The translations under genes were made by a program, and so were the position numbers. Positions 14,295 to 23,810 of a stretch of DNA of 40,310 nt are shown here, in pieces. This DNA is from Actinomycetes bacterium (lineage in GTDB: Bacteria; Actinomycetota; Acidimicrobiia; Acidimicrobiales; JAMCPL01), in NCBI GenBank assembly GCA_021841005.1, contig JAKBVZ010000016.1, positions 1-40,310 of the forward strand, given 5' to 3'. The notes under the pieces were generated by a model, which was given only the letters and a program-made list of their open reading frames with translations, was not told the DNA's origin and made no database searches. The first letter of the stretch is position 1. Each line of letters begins with the position of its first letter.

Positions 14295-16589
14295 TCAGCG
14301 GTTCCTGCGGACGAGCAGCAGCCGCCTGCGTACAGCGAGGCCCAGCCAGCCGAGCACGCCTAGACCGGAGAGCGCGACGCCTGCACTACCTGCAGGAGTT
14401 GACCCGTAGTGGAGGGTCACCTCGTGAGAGTGAGGTATGACAACCATGAAGTTGGGTACGGCCCGGTACGGTCCGGAAGCTCCCGTTGCGTGCCAGGCGG
14501 GATAGTAAGACACGTCGACGACTACCGGTACTCCTACCTTCGATACCGTGAAGCTGATGGTGCTCGTTCCCATGCGTATGCCGGTTACCTTGTCTGGTGG
14601 TAAGGAAGTGCCGGAGGGCCATGTTGGCGACGACCGAGCAGGGGATGGCAGGTTGCCCGACAGCAGGTACGTGTTCCAGTCCTTTGGGGTGTCGAACCAG
14701 CGCAGGGAGATGGGTAACCATGACGTAGGCGATGCTCCGGTATCCCGCAGCACCACGGGCATCCGTGTCAGTGCCTTCACAGGCGCTGCATGGTGTACGA
14801 GGTATACCTTCCAGGTGGTGTCGAGCATGCGGCCATTATATTCAGAGCGCCATGGCCCGCTCGTGGCCACCAGTGATAAGTTGTGATCGGCCTTGGCCGC
14901 TGCCTGAACGCTGGGAGAGGAAGCCATGAAGTATCGTACGCCCATCATTTGCAGGTGCTCGATTCCCAACTCCATATTGAAAGGGCCGTAAGGCAGGCCA
15001 GCCATGGCATCGGATGGAGCAGGGGACAGCTCGGACTGGACCATGAAGTAGTACGGAGTGGTGGGGGAAGATTCGAAGAGTAGCCCACCCAGCGATCCCA
15101 TACAGTAGTGAGTCCAGTACGGCAGGGTGAATAGCGCTTCGGTGGTTCCGAACCTGTTGAGGGAGTGGCTGTACTCCCACATGGCTTGTCCGCATCCGTA
15201 CCTGCTGCCTATTCTGGACATTTCCTGCATGAGGCCGTGGAACTCGGGCCAGGCGGGTTTCGACTGGTAACCGGAGTAGTTCCATGCTGCCCAATCGGTT
15301 ACATTGTTGTGCTCGATGTGCACCACGTTGAACAAGTCCACTCCACTCGAAGTTGGGCTGACGAGTACCGAAGGCAGCACTACAGCCAGGCAGAGGGCCG
15401 TGGCAGCTATGGGAGCTCCTATCTCTCCCGGTCTGCGCGGTACGGACCTGTAGCGTTCCATGCGTTCTATGAAACGCCTTGTAAGATGCTCGGGGCGCCT
15501 GTACGATACGGTTCTCCATCGTTTCCATAGCTTGGCGGCGGCTACGCCCAAATATGCCGTGGCGTAACCAGCCATGAGATACATGCAGAGGAGCCACACC
15601 GGGATCAGGCGTTCGTTCCACAGTTTTCCCTGCGGATCAAGCACGAAGCCTACGGCAAAAATGGCTGCCAAGAGACTAAGCAGCATTGCCGGACGCGATC
15701 TCTTGACCACAGCGAACACCAAGCCGGCCAGCGCAAGCCATATTGCCCAGCGATCTGCCACGGGATAGAGCATCTTCATGAAATGGGTGGTATTCACGTA
15801 ACCCATGCTTGTCGTGTATGACTGGTATGCCACAAACGGCAACTCCCAGAATCCCGCCAGGAGGGCCGCCACCCCGCCCGTCGAGACTACCCACCAGGTC
15901 CTGCGAGCGGATGGCCTGCACAGAGCGAGCGCTGCGAGCATGCCGGCTGTCACAAAAAGTGCTGCAACCAGGTGGCTCAGCACGCATATCGCCAGGATCA
16001 GCGCCGTAATCGCCCTGTACCGTCCCGTGCGCAATCCCCTGAAGGTGAGACCCAGTACGATGAGCGCAAGTGCCATTCCAAACGAGTAGGAGTATTCCCC
16101 GGCAAAGGTGGAAAAGAGATTGCCCCCGAGAATCGTGAAGCTCTGGTCGAACAGGAAGGGCAGGGTGAAGACCCCAAGCACTGCAGGATAGGGTCGTTCC
16201 ATGCCCGCCAGCCGCCCGAATGCGTAAGCTGCGGGGGGGAGCATCAATGACCCAGCTATGGTGGCGAGCTTGAACGCTACTGCATAAGGGATCACGTAAC
16301 CGGCTATGGCCGCCAGCAGATCGGGGAAGATGAAGTAGAATGAATAGATAGGCATTCCATCGAACCACCAGGGGTACCAGCCGGTGAGGTGAAAGTGGGT
16401 GAGCAGGTGACTCGCCATCCACGAAGCCATTATGACGTGGGCCCCGGTATCCCCTCCAGTGTCAGTGGTGCTGGAAAGCAGTAGCGCAGGATGGACCTGC
16501 CAGAGGACTATCCCCACCGTGGTTGCGAGTGCAACCCACGTTATGGTCCGTGCGAGAAGAGGGGTGCGCGGCCAGGATCTGCGTTTCAT
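14295..16589 (-). CDS. Large polytopic membrane protein (GT-C / YfhO / PTPS-related type)
   Basis: A 764-residue protein. An N-terminal helix is followed by an acidic outer loop (TGGDTGAH), then GWYPWWFDGMPIYSFYFIFP, a pattern seen in large GT-C-like or PTPS-related membrane proteins of actinobacteria. About ten hydrophobic helices reach residue 370. A soluble domain of about 330 residues then precedes a final helix with a basic tail (RRRLLLVRRNR). The layout suggests a polyprenyl-sugar-dependent glycosyltransferase or envelope assembly protein; no catalytic assignment can be made. Its ATG overlaps the stop of the upstream CPBP gene by one base (TAATG), indicating translational coupling. The ABC exporter gene downstream is 126 bp away and may have its own promoter. 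Confidence 0.7.
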   Translation of the reverse strand: MKRRSWPRTPLLARTITWVALATTVGIVLWQVHPALLLSSTTDTGGDTGAHVIMASWMASHLLTHFHLTGWYPWWFDGMPIYSFYFIFPDLLAAIAGYVIPYAVAFKLATIAGSLMLPPAAYAFGRLAGMERPYPAVLGVFTLPFLFDQSFTILGGNLFSTFAGEYSYSFGMALALIVLGLTFRGLRTGRYRAITALILAICVLSHLVAALFVTAGMLAALALCRPSARRTWWVVSTGGVAALLAGFWELPFVAYQSYTTSMGYVNTTHFMKMLYPVADRWAIWLALAGLVFAVVKRSRPAMLLSLLAAIFAVGFVLDPQGKLWNERLIPVWLLCMYLMAGYATAYLGVAAAKLWKRWRTVSYRRPEHLTRRFIERMERYRSVPRRPGEIGAPIAATALCLAVVLPSVLVSPTSSGVDLFNVVHIEHNNVTDWAAWNYSGYQSKPAWPEFHGLMQEMSRIGSRYGCGQAMWEYSHSLNRFGTTEALFTLPYWTHYCMGSLGGLLFESSPTTPYYFMVQSELSPAPSDAMAGLPYGPFNMELGIEHLQMMGVRYFMASSPSVQAAAKADHNLSLVATSGPWRSEYNGRMLDTTWKVYLVHHAAPVKALTRMPVVLRDTGASPTSWLPISLRWFDTPKDWNTYLLSGNLPSPARSSPTWPSGTSLPPDKVTGIRMGTSTISFTVSKVGVPVVVDVSYYPAWHATGASGPYRAVPNFMVVIPHSHEVTLHYGSTPAGSAGVALSGLGVLGWLGLAVRRRLLLVRRNR

Positions 16590-17563
16590 TACCGAGGCTG
16601 TGACACCGTTACGGCTATGGCAACCATGGCCACAAGATTGAAGGTGGCATGGGCGAGGATTGTGGGGCCTATGCGCCGCACCCTATATGCGATAGCGCAG
16701 AGCACCACCCCGAATGAGGCGAGGCCGAGCAGCTGCAACGGTTCGAAGTGCGCAAGACCGAAGAGGATGCCTCCGATGATGATGGCCGTTGCAGGCCCTG
16801 CGCGCTTGCCGTTGCCGGCGAAGAGGGCCAGCAGGGAACTGAGAAGCAGCCCCCGGAAGAAAAGTTCCTCGATCACCGGAACTACTATCACTACGAGTGC
16901 TGCGACTACTACAAGATCGTAGCCATGGAATCCTCCAGTCAGCTCGTGGGCAGGCGCCGACAGCTTGCTGGACAGGTTGTGAAAGACCATCCTCATGGGT
17001 ATGTACAGAGCTGGAATGAGGACAACCTGGGAGAGCAGGCCCGTTGCGGGCCCGATGGCCAGATCGATAGGTTTGAAGGACAACCCCATATCGTTGCGGA
17101 TACGGCCAGTTCCGAATGCCTTGCTTGCCAGTGTCACCGCTCCGGCAAAACCTATCCATATGCCCACCAGCTCGGTTACGATCATCCAGGCCGGCGGTGA
17201 CGTGGAGCCGATCAGCTTTCCCAGGCTGCCTTCCTTGCCCAGTACCAGCGCCACTACTGCAACCAGCAACCCTGAGATGACCTGGCCTACGACGAATCCT
17301 GCTCCTGCCAGGCCCAGCCAGATCAAGGCCTGGCGCCGCTTAAGCGATCCGTTGGACCGAGGGTTTGCCGGCACACGGTTTACCGGTTCCTGCCCTGGCC
17401 ATCCGCTCGGCGCCCCAGCCAATGACTGATTCCCCGGCTGTCCAACCTCCGGTTGGTTCATGGATGCTTCAGCCGGCAACTGGCGTTTCGGTTCCCCGGC
17501 TGGCAAAGCACCATTATCTCGATTGGCTTCCTCCATGATCATCCAGGATAGTCCAATGCCCAT
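16589..17563 (-). CDS. CPBP-family intramembrane metalloprotease
   Basis: A 324-residue protein. The first 90 residues are polar and rich in Pro, Gly and Asn; the remainder has about eight hydrophobic helices. The CPBP (Abi/CAAX-protease-like) signatures are visible: EELFFRG near residue 232 (Glu-Glu-x-x-x-Arg), GLAHF near 271, and HATFN near 306. These provide the expected glutamate and histidine ligands of the membrane-embedded active site. Prokaryotic members act in membrane protein processing or bacteriocin immunity; the substrate here is unknown. GGAG lies 8 nt before the chosen ATG, and an internal ATG nine codons in is an alternative. It is the first gene of a two-gene unit with the polytopic membrane protein and is divergent from ftsH. 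Confidence 0.87.
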   Translation of the reverse strand: MGIGLSWMIMEEANRDNGALPAGEPKRQLPAEASMNQPEVGQPGNQSLAGAPSGWPGQEPVNRVPANPRSNGSLKRRQALIWLGLAGAGFVVGQVISGLLVAVVALVLGKEGSLGKLIGSTSPPAWMIVTELVGIWIGFAGAVTLASKAFGTGRIRNDMGLSFKPIDLAIGPATGLLSQVVLIPALYIPMRMVFHNLSSKLSAPAHELTGGFHGYDLVVVAALVVIVVPVIEELFFRGLLLSSLLALFAGNGKRAGPATAIIIGGILFGLAHFEPLQLLGLASFGVVLCAIAYRVRRIGPTILAHATFNLVAMVAIAVTVSQPR

Positions 17564-17746
17564 CCTGCAGCTCCATCACCGCGTCTTTGCTAATTGAATG
17601 AACGGCGCATATGCCTGCAGATGCCCGATTAATCGTTGCACGGTAGCATCCACTGCCGGTCTTATAAGCGATGAGATGCTGTAAAATAGGGCTTAGGTTC
17701 CTCCTGCGTACCTGCAGGGTCTGAATAGGCATACTATGGATAATTA

Positions 17747-19906
17747 ATGAGTTCGCTACCACCAAACAAACGCCAGCAGAGATTCTCGCCATTACAGCAG
17801 GGCGGTCAGGGCAACCAGCCCGCGCAGCCCAATCAGAGCTGGCGATGGGTCTTCCCGCTATTGATACTTGTGGTGCTTGTCGTACTTTTCCTGCCCTCAC
17901 TGAAGTCGGGTCCGGCTCCCAAGCAGTTGAACTACACAACGTTTCTATCCGACGTGACGCATAAGCAAGTTGCAACCGCCACCGTCAACAACAACAATGG
18001 CACGGTTACCGGGAATCTGCGCAATGGACAGAGCTATACGGTTACGGGTCCAGAACCTTCGGTCAGCGCCGATCTCCAGCTAATGCAGAAGAATGGAGTG
18101 GCTACCAGTTTTGTCACACCCAGCCCGAGCCTACTGTCGACGCTGTTGCCCGACATCATCTTCATTGGTTTGATGGTTGCCGTATTCATCTGGATAATGC
18201 GCCGGGCACAGGGCCAGATGAGCGGTGTGATGTCCATAGGAAGATCCAAGGCACGTGTATACAGTGCCGATCGTCCAAAGACCACGTTCAACGATGTTGC
18301 AGGTTATCCAGGGGTGAAGACCGAAATCTCAGAGGTGGTCGACTTTCTCAAATTTCCGCAACGATTTGCTGAGGTCGGCGCTCGTATTCCTAAGGGAATA
18401 CTTCTCGTGGGTCCTCCAGGCACAGGTAAGACCTTGCTGGCCAGAGCCGTGGCGGGCGAGGCAGGGGTGCCTTTCATGTCTGTAAGCGGGTCCGATTTCA
18501 TGGAGATGTTTGTAGGGGTGGGAGCGAGCAGGGTGCGTGACCTCTTCGGTACCGCTCGCAAGCAGGCTCCTGCCATAATCTTCATTGATGAGATAGATTC
18601 GATAGGCCGCAAACGCGGTGCAGGATTGGGTGGCGGGCATGACGAGCGGGAGCAGACGCTCAATCAGATACTCTCCGAGATGGACGGTTTCGATCCGGCG
18701 GAAGGTATCGTGATCATCGCAGCGACCAACCGTCCCGATATTCTCGACCCAGCCCTTCTCCGGCCTGGCAGGTTTGATCGCCAGATAGTCGTACCCCTTC
18801 CCGATCTTGAAGAGCGCCTTCCAATCCTCAAGGTTCACTGCAAGGACATGAAGATAGGTCCTGACGTGGACCTGGAGACGGTTGCCAGGGGAACACCCGG
18901 AATGAGTGGTGCAGATCTGGCCAACCTGGTGAATGAAGCTGCGCTATATGCCGTACGAAGGGGGTCTCCGCAGATCGAGATGGAGGATTTCGAGGTCGCG
19001 CGCGACAGGGTTCTTATGGGGCAGCGCAGGGAGAGCCTGGTGCTCTCCGATGAGGAAAAGGAACGGGTGGCGTATCATGAGGGCGGTCATGCCGTGCTTG
19101 CTTATGTCCTTCCGCACGCTGACCCTGTCCACAAGGTATCCATTCTCCCTATGGGCATGGCGCTCGGAGTCACCCAGCAGCTACCAGCCGAGGAGAGGCA
19201 TCTCTATCCAAGAGAGGTGATCGAAGATTCTCTCGCCGTGAGGATGGGAGGCAGGGCTGCAGAACTCATAGTATATGGCGACCTGTCCACGGGTGCTGCC
19301 AACGATCTGGTCGGCAATACTGAATTGGCCCGGAAGATGGTAAGGGAATGGGGGATGAGTTCCGAACTCGGTCCCATGGCTTGGGGATCGCAGGGCATGG
19401 TCTTTCTTGGCGAGGATCTTATGCATTCAAGAGACTATTCGGAGGATACGAGCAGAGTCATAGATGCAGAGGTGGCCAAGATACTGCGTGAGCAGGAAGA
19501 GCGGGCCGAACGCTTGCTCACTACGCATCGCAAGGGATTGGATGCGGTTGCCCATGCACTTCTGGAGAAGGAGACCATCGATGGCCAGGAGGTTGGGTTC
19601 CTAGTCGACGAGGCTTATGGAAGGCCGGTGCATCCCGGTGACGGGCATGTATCGGGCGAGGTCGGCACGCTGTTCAAGTCCAGGCCTGAGTCCAAGTCCA
19701 AGTCCAAGTCCAAGTCTGAGTTCGAGCATGAGTCCAAGTCCAGTGTGGCTGGCGATGGAGTGGCTGGCGATGGCATTCCCGATGCTGCAGTGGCTGGCGA
19801 TGGAGTTCCAGATGGTCCTGGCTCAGACGGCTCTGAGGTACCTGGTGTGGCAAGCGGCAGTGAGGTGAATGAGGTTGGTGGTCGTTCCAGGTCACCAGGT
19901 CCATAG
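17747..19906 (+). CDS. ftsH: ATP-dependent zinc metalloprotease FtsH
   Basis: A 719-residue membrane-bound AAA+ protease. Two helices (about residues 34-52 and 128-148) flank an extracytoplasmic domain. Then come Walker A GPPGTGKT (about 221), Walker B IIFIDEID, the second region of homology [21 protein letters not shown], and the zinc site HEGGH (about 445). It degrades misfolded and short-lived membrane proteins. The C-terminal 75 residues are not conserved-looking: SKSKSKSKS and three copies of VAGDG arise from tandem repeats in the DNA. The upstream region lacks a good Shine-Dalgarno site; TACTAT at 17732-17737, 10 bp before the ATG, would fit a very short or leaderless mRNA, though no clear -35 box is present. 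Convergent with mfd. Confidence 0.97.
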   Translation: MSSLPPNKRQQRFSPLQQGGQGNQPAQPNQSWRWVFPLLILVVLVVLFLPSLKSGPAPKQLNYTTFLSDVTHKQVATATVNNNNGTVTGNLRNGQSYTVTGPEPSVSADLQLMQKNGVATSFVTPSPSLLSTLLPDIIFIGLMVAVFIWIMRRAQGQMSGVMSIGRSKARVYSADRPKTTFNDVAGYPGVKTEISEVVDFLKFPQRFAEVGARIPKGILLVGPPGTGKTLLARAVAGEAGVPFMSVSGSDFMEMFVGVGASRVRDLFGTARKQAPAIIFIDEIDSIGRKRGAGLGGGHDEREQTLNQILSEMDGFDPAEGIVIIAATNRPDILDPALLRPGRFDRQIVVPLPDLEERLPILKVHCKDMKIGPDVDLETVARGTPGMSGADLANLVNEAALYAVRRGSPQIEMEDFEVARDRVLMGQRRESLVLSDEEKERVAYHEGGHAVLAYVLPHADPVHKVSILPMGMALGVTQQLPAEERHLYPREVIEDSLAVRMGGRAAELIVYGDLSTGAANDLVGNTELARKMVREWGMSSELGPMAWGSQGMVFLGEDLMHSRDYSEDTSRVIDAEVAKILREQEERAERLLTTHRKGLDAVAHALLEKETIDGQEVGFLVDEAYGRPVHPGDGHVSGEVGTLFKSRPESKSKSKSKSEFEHESKSSVAGDGVAGDGIPDAAVAGDGVPDGPGSDGSEVPGVASGSEVNEVGGRSRSPGP
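19691..19714 (+). repeat. (TCCAAG)4 hexamer repeat in the ftsH tail
   Basis: Four perfect hexamers encode alternating Ser-Lys residues in the disordered C-terminal tail of FtsH; degenerate copies follow up to 19740. Confidence 0.9.
19745..19804 (+). repeat. Three copies of a 15-bp unit in the ftsH tail
   Basis: GTGGCTGGCGATGG plus one variable base occurs at 19745-19759, 19760-19774 and 19790-19804, encoding VAGDG three times in frame. Confidence 0.85.
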
Positions 19907-20010
19907 CGTACAGTGGAGTGGCCAGCTGCTCACGAGAGCAAGGATCGACGCCCGAGGAAATCGTGTCTTAGATGGCACTTAGGAGGAATGGTATTACCGG
20001 GGTTACCGGC
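19907..20010. other. Convergent ftsH-mfd junction
   Basis: About 100 bp between the two stop codons. Only short repeats (ACCGG twice, GGTATTACC) are visible; no hairpin with a T tract is clear on either strand. Confidence 0.4.
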
Positions 20011-23000
20011 TTACCAGCTGTTTGCCTGCTTCTCCGGTAACAGATCGGTGATCATCTCGCGTAGAGCGTTCGGCAGCTCTTCTCGGTTGCTGATCACCGC
20101 CACTATTTGATGGGCGCTTTCTTTGTAGATTGCCTCGGGGTAGAGGCGCGCCAAGCGTACTTCTGCAGAGGCGAGCAGAGATACTGGCGAGATTCGTGCA
20201 ACATAGGCCTTCCTGCCTGGCCTGCCCAGTGTGTTGCCGGCCCGCTGCTTCGCCGTGGCGCCGGTTGGCTTGCTCGCCAGCATCAGCCTGGTCTGTTCCG
20301 GGGATGCGTGGGTGACGGTGACATCTGATATTCCTCTGCCGATGCAAGCCACTTTCAGCCTGGCGACTTCGAGGAGCACTAGTGCGCTATCTGGAATAGG
20401 TCCGAATCGATCCGTCCATGATTCCTGGATATCGTCTATTGCTTCATAGGTGAGAGCACCTGCAAGTTTCCGGTAAGCCTCGAGACGGATATCGTCCCTG
20501 GCTATGTAACTCGATGGTATGGATGCCTTGATTGGCAGGTCAATCGCCACTTGGGGGAGCACTCTTCCCGGCTCCCCTTTTATCTCCGAGACGGCCTCAG
20601 CAACCATCTGGACGTACAGGTCGTAGCCGACGGCAGAGATATGGCCGCTCTGATCCCGACCGAGCAGGTTGCCGGCGCCTCTGATTTCCAGATCCCTCAT
20701 GGCTATCTTGAATCCGGCTCCCAGCTCGGTATTCTCTCCAATGGTTCGTAGGCGCTCGTATGCGGTTTCGCCAAGAGCTTTCTGCCTGGGATAGAGGAAG
20801 TAAGCATAAGCACGTTGCCCGGCCCTACCTACACGCCCTCTAAGCTGGTGCAACTGACCCAGTCCGAGCCGATCAGCCCTGTCCACCACCAGCGTAGATG
20901 CTTCCGGCACATCTATACCTGACTCGATTATGGTGGTGGCGACGAGTACGTCGTACTTACGCTCCCATACGTCTATCATTACCTTTTCCAGCACGGATTC
21001 ATCCATCTGCCCGTGCGCCACCGCTATACGGGCAACGGGCACCAGGTATCTCAATCGTTCTGCAACAAGATTGATGTCATGCACATGGTTGTGAACATAG
21101 AACACGAGACCCTCTCTCAGCAACTCTCTCCGGATGGCCTCCACTACGGCTGATTCATCGTATTCACCTACATACGTGAGTATTGGCCTGCGTTCCACTG
21201 GCGGGGTATTGATCAACGACAGTTCCCTTATGCCGGTGAGTGCCATTTCCAGTGTTCGAGGTATAGGGTTTGCAGTGAGCGTTATCATGTCCACGCCCTT
21301 TGCGATGCGTTTCAACGCTTCCTTGTGCGTAACGCCGAAGCGTTGTTCCTCGTCGACAACCACAAGCCCGAGGTCCTTAAACTTCACGCCTTCTTGGAGC
21401 AGCTTGTGCGTGCCTATGACCACATCGGTGCTGCCGCTTGCCAAACCGGCAAGCACATGTCGCGTTTCACTGCTGGTGGAAAAGCGCGACAGCGTATCCA
21501 CCCGGATCGGGAAGGATGCGAGACGTTCCTTGAAGTTCTGAGCATGCTGCTGGCCTAGCAAGGTTGTAGGGACCAGCACTGCAGCCTGCTTGCCATCCTG
21601 GACCGCCTTGAAGACGGCCCTTAATGCGACCTCAGTCTTGCCAAAACCGACATCGCCACAGATGAGCCTGTCCATAGGCCGCGGCTGTTCCATGTCGGCC
21701 TTGATCTCATCTATGGCGCGCATCTGATCAGGGGTCTCAGTAAAGGGGAATGAGTCCTCGAACTCCCGCTGCCAGGGCGTATCAGGTGAGAATGCATATC
21801 CTTCCGCCTGTATGCGTTCCTTGTAGAGTTCCACCAGATCGACTGCGATCTCATGCACCGCAGCTCTAGCACGGGAGCGGGTCCGTTCCCAGTCAGACCC
21901 GCCAAGCCTGCTTAGAGTGGGGGCATCTCCGCCAGTGTAGGGAGTGAGTAGCCCGATCTGGTCCACTGGCACGTATAGCTTGTCGTCACCTTTGTATCTG
22001 AGCAGCAGGTAGTCGCCCGAACGACCACCCACGGTGCGTGTGGCCAGACCTTCGTAACGGGCGATGCCATAATCTCGATGCACGACATAACCTCCCGGGG
22101 TCAATTCATCGAAGAACGCGCCGTCATCTGACCTACGCGGTCTTGGCGCCGGCATCCTGGTGTGTCGCCGTGCTGCGCGGTGCCCGCTCAGGTCCTCTTC
22201 GGTAATGATTGCCAGCTTTTGCTGTGCCATTACCACTCCGTGCTCTAATGGAGCAACCGCCAGGTAAATGCCAGGTCGGATCATGTTACTGTCAGGGGTG
22301 TGGATTATTTTTACAGGGACGTTACCGTACCCTGATTCGACGATGCGCTCCATCATCCTCTCGGCTGATCCTCTGCCATGCGTGGCAATCACGACCCTGA
22401 AGCCACTCTTGACCATCCCTTCCAGTTTGGCTACGAGAGCTTCCGGGTCACTCTGCGCCACATCCACCGTCCTTGCGCCGGTATCCGTGACCGTGGGACC
22501 TGGGGATACTGTGTAGATGCTTGCAACGCCGGCTCTCGACCGGGCAAAAAGCCTTTCGTAAGGTAGATGCAATTTCGGTGTCTCGCTGTCGCCATCTCTC
22601 TCCTCGCCTCCCTCGCTGTCGCCGTTGCGGGCGTGTTCCTTCCTTCCCGTTACCCATGTCGACGAGAGGGCTTGTGCGATGGCATGCTCGTCGTCGTTCA
22701 CCTCTATGGCTTTACCCATCAAACGGTTGGGATCGACCAGGGTGGTCAGGGTATTTGCGCTGCACATATCCGTTACCAGCTTCTCGTCGGTGGAGAGCCA
22801 CGGCATCCACGATTCCATGCCGTCAAAGAGTTGTCCGCTGGATATGCGCTCGAACTGAGAGCGTGCAAAGCTGGCTTTTCCAACCAGTTCCCGTGCGCGC
22901 TCGCGCACCTCATCTGTTGCAAGCATCTCCCGCGCAGCAAACACCAATATATTGTCTAAAGAGTTCCTGGAGCGCTGATCGCCGGGGTCAAAGTAGGCGA

Positions 23001-23634
23001 TCCGTTCAACTTCGTCCCCGAATAGATCCATCCGTACTGGAGCAGGTGAGATGGATGGGTAGATATCCAGGATGCCTCCCCTGATGGCGAACTCTCCCCG
23101 GTGCTCCACCAGATACTCGCGGCGATACCCCATGGCGGCAAGTCGTGATGCAGTGCTTTCGAGGTCGATGCATTGTCCAACCTTGATTTGCAGAGGTTGT
23201 GCAGCTTCGATGGGGCCAAGTCTTTGCAATGCGGCCCTTACCGGTGCAACCACCACCCGGACAGGTACAGGTACAGGTGCTGTGAACCCAATTCGATCTT
23301 GCCCGGACGGCGACCCTCCGAGCCGCCAGATGACCTCCAAGCGTTTTCCCATGGTTTCCACTTGCGGGCTTACCCTCTCGAAAGGCAGTGTATCCCAAGG
23401 CGGGAAAAGCCTGACCACTTCTTCGCCAGCATAGATGGCGCAGTCATGGGCTATCTGTTCTGCTTCCCCGGTGGTCGGAGTGACCACCAGCACCGTTTCC
23501 CAAGCTTCATGGGCTACGGCTCCAGCAACCAGTAGGGCAACGGCGCAAGACGGCGCGTAGATATTCCGGCCATCGAAGAGCGCACCCATCTTTGCCATTT
23601 CGGGAATGGCTGCCAATCGTTCCATCAGGTTCAC
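20011..23634 (-). CDS. mfd: Transcription-repair coupling factor Mfd
   Basis: A 1207-residue protein, close to family length. It displaces stalled RNA polymerase and recruits UvrA for transcription-coupled repair. Visible in order: the UvrB-like N-terminal module (RLFPPWDTLPFERVSPQ, REYLVEHRGEFAIRGGILDIYP), the polymerase-interacting domain near residue 510 (PGGYVVHRDYGIARYEGL), the translocase Walker A GDVGFGKTE (about 660), the DEEQ box, TANPIPRTL, LGQLHQLRGRVGR (about 928) and the C-terminal TRCF domain. Two low-complexity insertions are in-frame repeats: (ACAGGT)3 giving VPVPV, and an acidic stretch with GDSE twice. The frame opens with GTG at 23634. ATG at 23625, with AGGTGA 5 nt upstream, is an equally good or better start. 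Confidence 0.96.
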   Translation of the reverse strand: MNLMERLAAIPEMAKMGALFDGRNIYAPSCAVALLVAGAVAHEAWETVLVVTPTTGEAEQIAHDCAIYAGEEVVRLFPPWDTLPFERVSPQVETMGKRLEVIWRLGGSPSGQDRIGFTAPVPVPVRVVVAPVRAALQRLGPIEAAQPLQIKVGQCIDLESTASRLAAMGYRREYLVEHRGEFAIRGGILDIYPSISPAPVRMDLFGDEVERIAYFDPGDQRSRNSLDNILVFAAREMLATDEVRERARELVGKASFARSQFERISSGQLFDGMESWMPWLSTDEKLVTDMCSANTLTTLVDPNRLMGKAIEVNDDEHAIAQALSSTWVTGRKEHARNGDSEGGEERDGDSETPKLHLPYERLFARSRAGVASIYTVSPGPTVTDTGARTVDVAQSDPEALVAKLEGMVKSGFRVVIATHGRGSAERMMERIVESGYGNVPVKIIHTPDSNMIRPGIYLAVAPLEHGVVMAQQKLAIITEEDLSGHRAARRHTRMPAPRPRRSDDGAFFDELTPGGYVVHRDYGIARYEGLATRTVGGRSGDYLLLRYKGDDKLYVPVDQIGLLTPYTGGDAPTLSRLGGSDWERTRSRARAAVHEIAVDLVELYKERIQAEGYAFSPDTPWQREFEDSFPFTETPDQMRAIDEIKADMEQPRPMDRLICGDVGFGKTEVALRAVFKAVQDGKQAAVLVPTTLLGQQHAQNFKERLASFPIRVDTLSRFSTSSETRHVLAGLASGSTDVVIGTHKLLQEGVKFKDLGLVVVDEEQRFGVTHKEALKRIAKGVDMITLTANPIPRTLEMALTGIRELSLINTPPVERRPILTYVGEYDESAVVEAIRRELLREGLVFYVHNHVHDINLVAERLRYLVPVARIAVAHGQMDESVLEKVMIDVWERKYDVLVATTIIESGIDVPEASTLVVDRADRLGLGQLHQLRGRVGRAGQRAYAYFLYPRQKALGETAYERLRTIGENTELGAGFKIAMRDLEIRGAGNLLGRDQSGHISAVGYDLYVQMVAEAVSEIKGEPGRVLPQVAIDLPIKASIPSSYIARDDIRLEAYRKLAGALTYEAIDDIQESWTDRFGPIPDSALVLLEVARLKVACIGRGISDVTVTHASPEQTRLMLASKPTGATAKQRAGNTLGRPGRKAYVARISPVSLLASAEVRLARLYPEAIYKESAHQIVAVISNREELPNALREMITDLLPEKQANSW
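22582..22623 (-). repeat. Repeated 12-bp unit in an acidic insertion of mfd
   Basis: CTCGCTGTCGCC (plus-strand reading) occurs at 22582-22593 and 22612-22623, 30 bp apart. It encodes GDSE twice in a stretch very rich in Gly, Glu, Asp and Arg. Confidence 0.7.
23261..23278 (-). repeat. (ACAGGT)3 hexamer repeat in mfd
   Basis: Three perfect hexamers (plus-strand reading) encode Pro-Val repeats in the N-terminal module of Mfd. Confidence 0.85.
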
Positions 23635-23810
23635 CTATAGGAGGTTAGCCGGTGTCGTAGCGTGCTTGATACCCACCCGATACTTAACCTGGTGTAGTAG
23701 CTGTTTGCAGTCGCCGCCCAGCTGCACGAATGATGCGATATCGTCAACTAGTCCATTACCCGCTTGCGCGGCTTGACGGGAGCCTGTTGGGTTCCTAGGA
23801 TAGGTGGAGC

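Noticed and set aside
21265-21300. TANPIPRTL in Mfd instead of the usual TATPIPRTL
   Set aside because: Single tolerated substitution in a motif where variation occurs; all other helicase motifs are intact.
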